This document shows, piece by piece, positions 5,304 through 10,003 of a DNA stretch of 10,003 bases; the first letter of the stretch is position 1; each line of letters begins with the position of its first letter. Position numbers and translations under genes: made by a program. The notes under the pieces were generated by a model. It had not been told where the DNA came from and made no database searches. It saw only the letters and a program-made list of their open reading frames with translations. This DNA comes from CAYUUW01 sp964448005 (lineage in GTDB: Bacteria > Patescibacteriota > Gracilibacteria > UM-FILTER-43-11), in NCBI GenBank assembly GCA_964448005.1, contig CAYUUW010000045.1:1-10003 (forward strand). Direction: 5' to 3'.

Positions 5304-6749
5304 CTAGCGGACGCCTTCGATGTCGAAAAACGGCTCTATGGCCGGGGGTCGGGGATCCTTCAGCTCGCTCACGAAATAGCCCTTCAGCCATTCCTTGGCT
5401 TCGTCTTCCCCGTGGCCTTTTTTTCGCTCCTCGAAAAGGCTGGCATGGGGCTCAAAGGACCACCGCCTGCCTTCATGTTCGCCTCGCAGGTAGTCGCTCA
5501 GGTCAAGGTGGGGTCCGTAGGCCAGCAGAGCATCGGCAAATTCTCGCCTTCCTAGTTCCGCCCTTCCGGGAGCCGACTGGATTAACTTCTCTGCCTCCTC
5601 GCTCCTTTCTCCATCCTTCAAATGCTCGTTCACCGTAAGCCAGTACAGGGTAGCCGATGCATTCCTCTTAATCCACCTCTCTATTAATTCACCTGCTTCC
5701 TGAACGCGTTCCCGAGTGAAGATGTGGCCTTCCATGTAGGGGCAAAAAGCGGCTGCGGCTTCCGCCGCTCCTCCAGGATTCACGACAAGGCTGATCGTTT
5801 CAGAAAATCGTTTTGCAATGACCTCCTTGTTTTCGCCGACAAGCTTTCCGATATCCACGCTCCGCAGATGCTCAATTGCTCGGTTGATCTGGATGGCTGC
5901 GGGTGGTAGGTTCCAAGGGTCGGAGCCGTCTTTTTTTGCCTTTTCAATTTCCCGGGAGCGCCCCCTTTCCAGTTCGGCTACCCTCATGACGTGCTTGTAG
6001 CCCTTGGTCAAATTGATTAGCCTTGCCGCCTCCAGCAGGTGCCCCTTCCTCATGTTGTCGGCCAGCCTGGCCTCGAACTCTTTTCTTATGACAGGATGCC
6101 ACAGGAAAATTTCCGTTAATTTGACCCCCTTGAAAATCTCCAGATTCTCTGTTTGCCCTGCTTCATTCTCCCTCTCAATAAAATCGACGACATTCCGGCT
6201 CTCCTGGTTCACTTCCGTCTCAAAATCAGCCATTCTTGATAGTCCGCAACGCATGATCAGGGCGGCGGCCAAGATTTCTCCGCAACGCAGATTTTCCCTG
6301 ACCCGGGATCTAAGAACTTCTTGATAGTCCGCCTCTCCCCCCAACTCTCTGACAGCCTTCATTTTTGAAAGAAAAGCCATATCTCTGCCCTTCTCATCTG
6401 TCCTTCCTCTGCTTGGGCGAAACCCTTCTAGGAAATTGCTCAATCCCTGGGCCAACTCTGAATCATAAAGGCGAAACGCGCCGCCGCTTTTTATTTTCCG
6501 CCCCCTCATCTCCAAAGCCTCCTCAAAGTGCCCTTCCCTGATCGCGGAAAGGAAATTTTCCTGGGTGGGCGGCGGGGCTTCCGGAAGGGCCCGAAGGCTT
6601 GCGCGGCTTCCCAGTCCCAGGGCGGCGAGCGCGCTCCTCAAGGGGGATCTGCCGCTTTCTTCGGCTAGTTTCGCCGCCTCCAACATGGCTGCACGCTGCT
6701 CGGGGTCTATTTCTTCCATCATTTGAGGCAAGGCTAAAATTCCCTTCAT
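5304..6749 (-). CDS. hypothetical all-helical protein, 481 residues
   Basis: I do not recognise a family. The sequence is strongly charged, rich in E, R, K, A and L, and looks helical throughout. Segments such as NFLSAIREGHFEEALEMRGRK and GHLLEAARLINLTKGYKHVMRVAELERGR resemble helix-turn-helix solenoid repeats (TPR- or HEAT-like), without a clear consensus. No signal peptide, membrane segment or catalytic motif is visible. The bounds given are the longest frame. A near-perfect promoter (TTGAAA-17-TATAAT) overlaps the first ATG, so translation may really start at TTG 6731, nine bases after an AAGGGA, or at ATG 6722 or 6719. It is convergent with the histone-like gene and shares its terminator. 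It appears monocistronic; a regulatory or scaffold role would be guesswork. Confidence 0.65.
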   Translation of the reverse strand: MKGILALPQMMEEIDPEQRAAMLEAAKLAEESGRSPLRSALAALGLGSRASLRALPEAPPPTQENFLSAIREGHFEEALEMRGRKIKSGGAFRLYDSELAQGLSNFLEGFRPSRGRTDEKGRDMAFLSKMKAVRELGGEADYQEVLRSRVRENLRCGEILAAALIMRCGLSRMADFETEVNQESRNVVDFIERENEAGQTENLEIFKGVKLTEIFLWHPVIRKEFEARLADNMRKGHLLEAARLINLTKGYKHVMRVAELERGRSREIEKAKKDGSDPWNLPPAAIQINRAIEHLRSVDIGKLVGENKEVIAKRFSETISLVVNPGGAAEAAAAFCPYMEGHIFTRERVQEAGELIERWIKRNASATLYWLTVNEHLKDGERSEEAEKLIQSAPGRAELGRREFADALLAYGPHLDLSDYLRGEHEGRRWSFEPHASLFEERKKGHGEDEAKEWLKGYFVSELKDPRPPAIEPFFDIEGVR

Positions 6750-6776
6750 TATAGCTCAAAAGGGAGAATTTTTCAA
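6748..6776 (-). promoter_or_regulatory. strong sigma-70 promoter overlapping an annotated-type start codon
   Basis: TTGAAA (6776-6771), a 17-nt spacer and a perfect TATAAT (6753-6748) lie on the minus strand. The last two bases of the -10 box are the first two of ATG 6749. Transcription would start near 6741, downstream of that ATG, so the 481-residue gene probably begins at a later codon. Confidence 0.55.
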
Positions 6777-6787
6777 TGCCCTGGCTC

Positions 6788-6933
6788 CATGCATGTCGAT
6801 TTTTTCTGCACCCTCGTCATGTACCTGACGAAGCTGTTCTTTTTCTTTCAAAGATACAAGATTATCTTGTAATTTTTGATCATCAATCTCNNNNNNNNNN
6901 CATGCATGTCGATTTTTTCTGCACCCTCGTCAT
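6788..6933. repeat. 33-bp direct repeat flanking a 10-N gap
   Basis: The same 33 bases occur at 6788-6820 and 6901-6933, 113 nt apart, with the 10-N gap at 6891-6900 directly before copy 2. After copy 1 the sequence continues GTACCTGACG; after copy 2 it enters a REP-like element (TCCGGCGAAAG). Between them lies an AT-rich hairpin (TACAAGA/TCTTGTA, 6855-6871) followed by ATTTTT. It may be a true short repeat or two alternative assembly paths joined by a scaffolder. Confidence 0.75.
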
Positions 6934-7021
6934 TCCGGCGAAAGCCGGAATCCAGGAAGGCTTAGGGGTGGTGCATCCCGAACGCCCTCCCACTGGATTC
7001 CGGCTCGTGGGCCGGAATGAC
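6929..7021. repeat. paired REP-like palindromes (BIME/MITE-like element)
   Basis: The left unit (6929-6956) reads GTCATTCCGGC...GCCGGAATCCAGG and is itself a hairpin. The right unit (6993-7021) is its near-identical inverse, CTGGATTCCGGC...GCCGGAATGAC. They enclose 36 nt, so the whole 93-nt block could fold into one long cruciform with two smaller hairpins. Elements of this kind are dispersed in many bacterial genomes and are thought to be mobilised by REP-associated transposases. The block lies just beyond the stop of the CHAP gene (7046) and could act in its 3' end formation. Confidence 0.75.
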
Positions 7022-7045
7022 AGACAGAGGATTGGGAACAGCTCC

Positions 7046-7945
7046 TTACCTGGATTTCATCTTTGTTTTGGCCTTCAGGATCAGGCTCAGCAAAGGAGGG
7101 GCGCTGCTTTTGACCGGTGCCGGTTGGATGATCTCCACGTAGCTCCCGTGAACAAAGCCGACGCTGCCCTGGTGCAGGATGCGGATCCATTCCCCCTCTT
7201 TTCCCAGGATCTCGAATTCCTCTCCACCCGCCAGGATGCCTAGCTTGGAGGCTGCCTCGGAGGGGCCGCTTCGCACGTTCAGGCGAATCCCGCTGAGCAC
7301 CTGGCCTTTGTCGGAAGGAGGTCGGTTCGGCTCCGGGGACGTCTTTTCGGAGTTTGCGTAGTGGTGGTATTTGCGCAGCGTCTCCAGCAGCACCCAGGGG
7401 CTGTCCAAGGCGCCTTCCGGGTCCTTCATGCCGATCTCCAGGCCGAATTTCCTGGCTTCCTCTTCCCAATCGCTCAGCCTTCTCCCTTCCGGCGCTTCTC
7501 CGCCGGGCGCAGGGCGAACCTGCGCGCTCACCCATCCGTAGGCCAACTGGGTGCTATTGAGGTCCACAATGCGCCCGTGGTCGATTGTCTCGTCCAGTCC
7601 GTAATTGCTTTCGCTCACCCTCACCTTTGCGTTCCCCAGCACCTGGTTCACCACGGCCACATGGCCCCAATGCCCTTCGTCGGTCACGATCATGAGTCCG
7701 GCAAACGGCTGCCGGAGGATGTCCTCCTTGGCCAAGGTCCTTCCGGTCGCTTCCAGCACCTTCCGCTTCTTCCACTTCTCCATCAGGCCATAGGGAAGGT
7801 CTGGCAGGAGCTTCCGGCAGAAGATTACGCATTGGCCGCCGTGCGAGCCCTTGGGGTAAAGCTCCTGGATCGCTTTGGGGTCAAAAGGCATGGAAGGGGT
7901 GGCTAGGTTGCGGAAGCGTCGTGGAATCAGCCCATGGTGGGCCAT
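7046..7945 (-). CDS. CHAP-SH3b peptidoglycan hydrolase-like protein
   Basis: A 299-residue protein with two domains. Residues about 20-145 form a CHAP (cysteine amidohydrolase/peptidase) domain: catalytic C39 in GGQCVIFCRK, H95 in GHWGHVAVV, and E112/N114 in SESNYG as the likely third polar residue. Residues about 217-272 are a bacterial SH3 domain (GIRLNVRSGPSEAASKLGIL... GFVHGSYVEI), which usually binds cell wall. The two are joined by a polar linker. CHAP enzymes cut peptidoglycan amide or peptide bonds. No signal peptide is present, unusual for a housekeeping wall enzyme and reminiscent of phage endolysins or effector-like hydrolases. ATG 7945 is chosen because AGAGGA lies nine bases upstream; it overlaps the end of the preceding membrane-protein gene by 19 nt, suggesting translational coupling. 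ATG 7891 is a weaker alternative. Confidence 0.83.
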   Translation of the reverse strand: MAHHGLIPRRFRNLATPSMPFDPKAIQELYPKGSHGGQCVIFCRKLLPDLPYGLMEKWKKRKVLEATGRTLAKEDILRQPFAGLMIVTDEGHWGHVAVVNQVLGNAKVRVSESNYGLDETIDHGRIVDLNSTQLAYGWVSAQVRPAPGGEAPEGRRLSDWEEEARKFGLEIGMKDPEGALDSPWVLLETLRKYHHYANSEKTSPEPNRPPSDKGQVLSGIRLNVRSGPSEAASKLGILAGGEEFEILGKEGEWIRILHQGSVGFVHGSYVEIIQPAPVKSSAPPLLSLILKAKTKMKSR

Positions 7946-8925
7946 TGCGAGGAGTCCTCTTTCTTGGAGGCTCTTCTTCGGGTTCGGGTGAGCCGGGTCA
8001 CTTGGGCCAAATAGGATCGCTCGGTAGTGACCGGCTCGGTGCCAGGGAGCCCCAGGCCGCCCCCGCCTTCGGCCCTTATCCTCTCCGGCTCGGCCTTGGC
8101 CAGCGCCGCCGCTTCGCTGCCGCCCAGAAGGGTTTCGACCGTCTGTGCCAGCCGGTTGAGAATGTCGTAGACGGCCTGAGCGGAAAAGCCTCCCAAAATG
8201 GCGCAGACTACTTTGACGAATTTGGGCGGAATGTTTTCTCCGAGGTCGATGTTGTGGGAAAGGATTTCCGCCAGAATGGCTCCCGAAATGAGCCCCAGCA
8301 CGAACCTGACCCAATAGAAGGATTCGTAGCGCGGGTCGAAGGTGCTGTTCTTCACGTAGCGGCTGGCGCTGAAGAGCAGCGAAAAGGAAGCGCCCACGCC
8401 GGCTGCCGAAAGGGTGAAAAGCAGGTTGATCAGCAGCGGCCAGCCAGCCGTGTTCAGAATGGCCTGGTCCTGAAGGCTTTCATTCACCTCGCGCGAGAGG
8501 CTCATGCCCAGCAGCAGCAGGATGCAGAGGATGGAGATGCCCATGAGCCGGCGCACTAGGGGCACTGATCCCAAAAAATGCCAGAAGCTGTTCTTCTGGG
8601 CCTCTTCCTCTAGCACCAGGATGGCGCTGGGCTTGGCCGGGGCGACGATTTCGGCCAGGCGATTGTGGATCTGGGTCAGCTTTCCTTCCTTGTCCAGGCT
8701 GCGCTTCCATCCTTTGGATCCCTTTTGCTTGCGGAGTTGGGCGGAATCGACTTGGCTCAGCTCCAAAAGGCCGCTGAGGCCGACCATCAGGTCTTCGGGC
8801 ACTTTCAGCCCGGCGGCAAAGGCATATTTGGCCATGGCCTGAATTTCGGAAAGCATGTAGCGCTCCAAATGAACCGAAAAGGCTTCCGGAGGGCCCTCTT
8901 TTTGCTGGCGGGAAGCTCGATCCAT
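7927..8925 (-). CDS. four-helix integral membrane protein with cytoplasmic-type N-terminal domain
   Basis: A 332-residue protein of unknown family. Residues 1-120 are soluble and helical. Four hydrophobic segments follow at about 122-143 (LVRRLMGISILCILLLLGMS), 162-185, 204-222 (WVRFVLGLISGAILAEIL) and 236-256 (FVKVVCAILGGFSAQAVYDI). Residues 257-332 are polar, with an arginine-rich stretch (TRLTRTRRRASKK). Gly/Ala-rich helices such as GLISGAIL and AILGGFSA suggest close helix packing. It is the first gene of a two-gene operon with the CHAP-SH3b protein, whose start lies inside its last codons. The pairing suggests that it anchors, exports or controls the hydrolase; that is inference. ATG 8925 has only a weak AGAAA-type ribosome-binding site, and M24 is a possible later start. 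Confidence 0.75.
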   Translation of the reverse strand: MDRASRQQKEGPPEAFSVHLERYMLSEIQAMAKYAFAAGLKVPEDLMVGLSGLLELSQVDSAQLRKQKGSKGWKRSLDKEGKLTQIHNRLAEIVAPAKPSAILVLEEEAQKNSFWHFLGSVPLVRRLMGISILCILLLLGMSLSREVNESLQDQAILNTAGWPLLINLLFTLSAAGVGASFSLLFSASRYVKNSTFDPRYESFYWVRFVLGLISGAILAEILSHNIDLGENIPPKFVKVVCAILGGFSAQAVYDILNRLAQTVETLLGGSEAAALAKAEPERIRAEGGGGLGLPGTEPVTTERSYLAQVTRLTRTRRRASKKEDSSQWPTMG

Positions 8926-9066
8926 GCGTTTCTAGCTAAAGCTGGGGAAACGGAGGGGCGGAAGGGCTTCGTCTGATTCTTGCGGGCTTCATTCTCCCAT
9001 GAGGCCTAGGAATGAGGCAAGCTGCATTTTGGACCTAGGGAGTTTTGCTTCAACATAAGGCTGTGC

Positions 9067-9887
9067 CTAGCGCCTTCTTTTGTTTTCACCCCCGCGGACC
9101 GATCCAACCTGCCTAGCCTCCCTTGTTCTGTGCAAGGCGGCCCTGACACTCCTGAATAGAGCGAGCAGGTCTTGCTGGGTTAGGGTGTTTTCAAGCAATG
9201 CCATAGGTTGAAGCAGCTCAGTTGCTACATCTGTTCCGCCAGGGGCTTCATCCATAGTTAGGTGGATATATTGAGTGAGAAGGTCTTCAGGGCTTGGAGA
9301 GTCTAGTTTATTTAAGTAGGTTACACTTAGGTCTTCAGGGCTATCTGAGCTTGGGCCGATCCCATGCTTGCTGACCCATGCTTTAAATAGGCCATCACGC
9401 AGCTCGTTTGTCGCTGAATCTAAAGAGCGCTGTTGTTTGGCCGTCAACTCAACGGCAAAGAGAGGGGATTTGGCAGCATAATCCCTATATCTTTTTTCTC
9501 TTAAGGAGGGTGAGATTCGCTCGTCATCCCCAGACATGAATCTTAAGCCAACACGAAGCCCTGCGATGATGCGCTTGACTTCGCCGTTCAGCAAAAGCTC
9601 ATGGGCTCCCACGGTTGCGCTTGTTATGGCCATGTCGTTTGCGTCGTCGTGTAGCCCAGGTGAAAAAAGCCTGGTTCTAAAAGAGGTCAGGGCGGTGGTC
9701 CAATTTGTAGATTCCTTCCTGGCCCCTTGGCGAATAGCATTAGCTTTCGCAAACGATTCCTTTGCCCCGTTTATGTCGCCGCTTGCATTAATCGATTCCC
9801 CTCATCTCGTAAGCCCTTTTCCATTGCGGCATCTTCTGCAGACATGGGAGGCAGTTCATGTGGTTCTCTTGGCTTTCTTGGTGGCAT
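9067..9887 (-). CDS. hypothetical protein, frame-disrupted near its N-terminus
   Basis: I recognise no family. The first segment runs from ATG 9887 (MPPRKPREPHELPPMSAEDAAMEKGLRDEG) and is then lost to a stop. Continuous protein-like sequence resumes one frame over (ESINASGDINGAKESFAKANAIRQ) and passes through ATG 9633 to the stop at 9067. The switch coincides with a G4 run (9801-9798 on the minus strand). One extra G would restore a single 273-residue frame, and the length of 821 nt is one short of a multiple of three. If the break is real, a 188-residue product from ATG 9633 could still be made. The protein is charged and helical, with an arginine-rich end (GGENKRRR), no signal peptide and no membrane segment. 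A consensus-like promoter lies just upstream of 9887. Confidence 0.6.
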
Positions 9888-9909
9888 AGTTGAATTTTAA
9901 TAGGTTTAT

Positions 9910-9938
9910 ATAATATATAATAAAAATTTTTATGTCAA
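9910..9938 (-). promoter_or_regulatory. strong sigma-70 promoter of the rightmost gene
   Basis: A perfect TTGACA (9938-9933), a 17-nt spacer and TATTAT (9915-9910; one mismatch) lie in very AT-rich DNA. Transcription would start near 9903, only about 15 nt before ATG 9887, leaving little room for a ribosome-binding site. Its position supports ATG 9887, not ATG 9633, as the original start of the frame-disrupted gene. Confidence 0.7.
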
Positions 9939-10003
9939 TAAAAAATTCATTCCTGAATTCAAATTGGAATTAGGACACCCAGGGTTTTCAGATGACTGGA
10001 TAA

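Noticed and set aside
7946..8314. N-terminal extension of the CHAP protein
   Set aside because: It overlaps the membrane-protein gene in another frame, is Arg/Gly/Pro-rich shadow sequence, and a ribosome-binding site supports ATG 7945.
9959..10003. Possible C-terminal end (SSHLKTLGVLIPI-stop) of a minus-strand gene entering from the right
   Set aside because: Only 14 codons are visible, which is easily chance.

Overview
The window looks like a scaffold from an uncultivated bacterium assembled from short reads: it holds a 100-N gap and a 10-N gap. Promoters of sigma-70 type, a CHAP-SH3b cell-wall hydrolase, an M3 oligopeptidase and an intron-bearing bacterial tRNA all fit a bacterium. The phylum cannot be fixed from the sequence. 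A lysine/alanine-rich histone-H1-like protein would suit several lineages, Chlamydiae-like bacteria among them. By eye, the left 2.1 kb and the far right end are more AT-rich than the GC-rich middle (about 2.3-9.0 kb).

Layout from left to right. At 110-781 (+) there is a TauD/TfdA-like Fe(II)/2-oxoglutarate oxygenase. Next is a small minus-strand protein with a coiled coil and a zinc ribbon (1061-1510). Directly upstream of it on the same strand is the most notable locus, a tRNA-Asn(GUU) gene (1531-2115) split inside its anticodon by a 510-nt group I intron (1572-2081). The intron carries an HNH homing endonuclease gene (1719-2063). Nearly all group I helices (P1 to P9) can be traced by hand, and the splice sites obey the group I rule (U before the intron, G at its end).

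The middle region has a small Smr-domain protein (2303-2563, +) that converges on an M3-family oligopeptidase (2581-4605, -). A histone-like gene (4866-5202, +) follows, built of 75-bp repeats and broken by the 100-N gap. It shares a strong hairpin terminator with the convergent 481-residue hypothetical gene 5304-6749 (-). A repeat-rich spacer (6750-7045) holds two copies of a 33-bp sequence around the 10-N gap and a paired palindromic REP-like element.

The right part has a two-gene minus-strand operon: a four-helix membrane protein (7927-8925), then an overlapping CHAP-SH3b hydrolase without a signal peptide (7046-7945). The last gene (9067-9887, -) has no recognisable family. It appears frame-disrupted at a G4 run and is preceded by a consensus-quality sigma-70 promoter.

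No phage structural genes, CRISPR array or complete insertion sequence are visible. The intron-endonuclease unit is the only clear mobile element.
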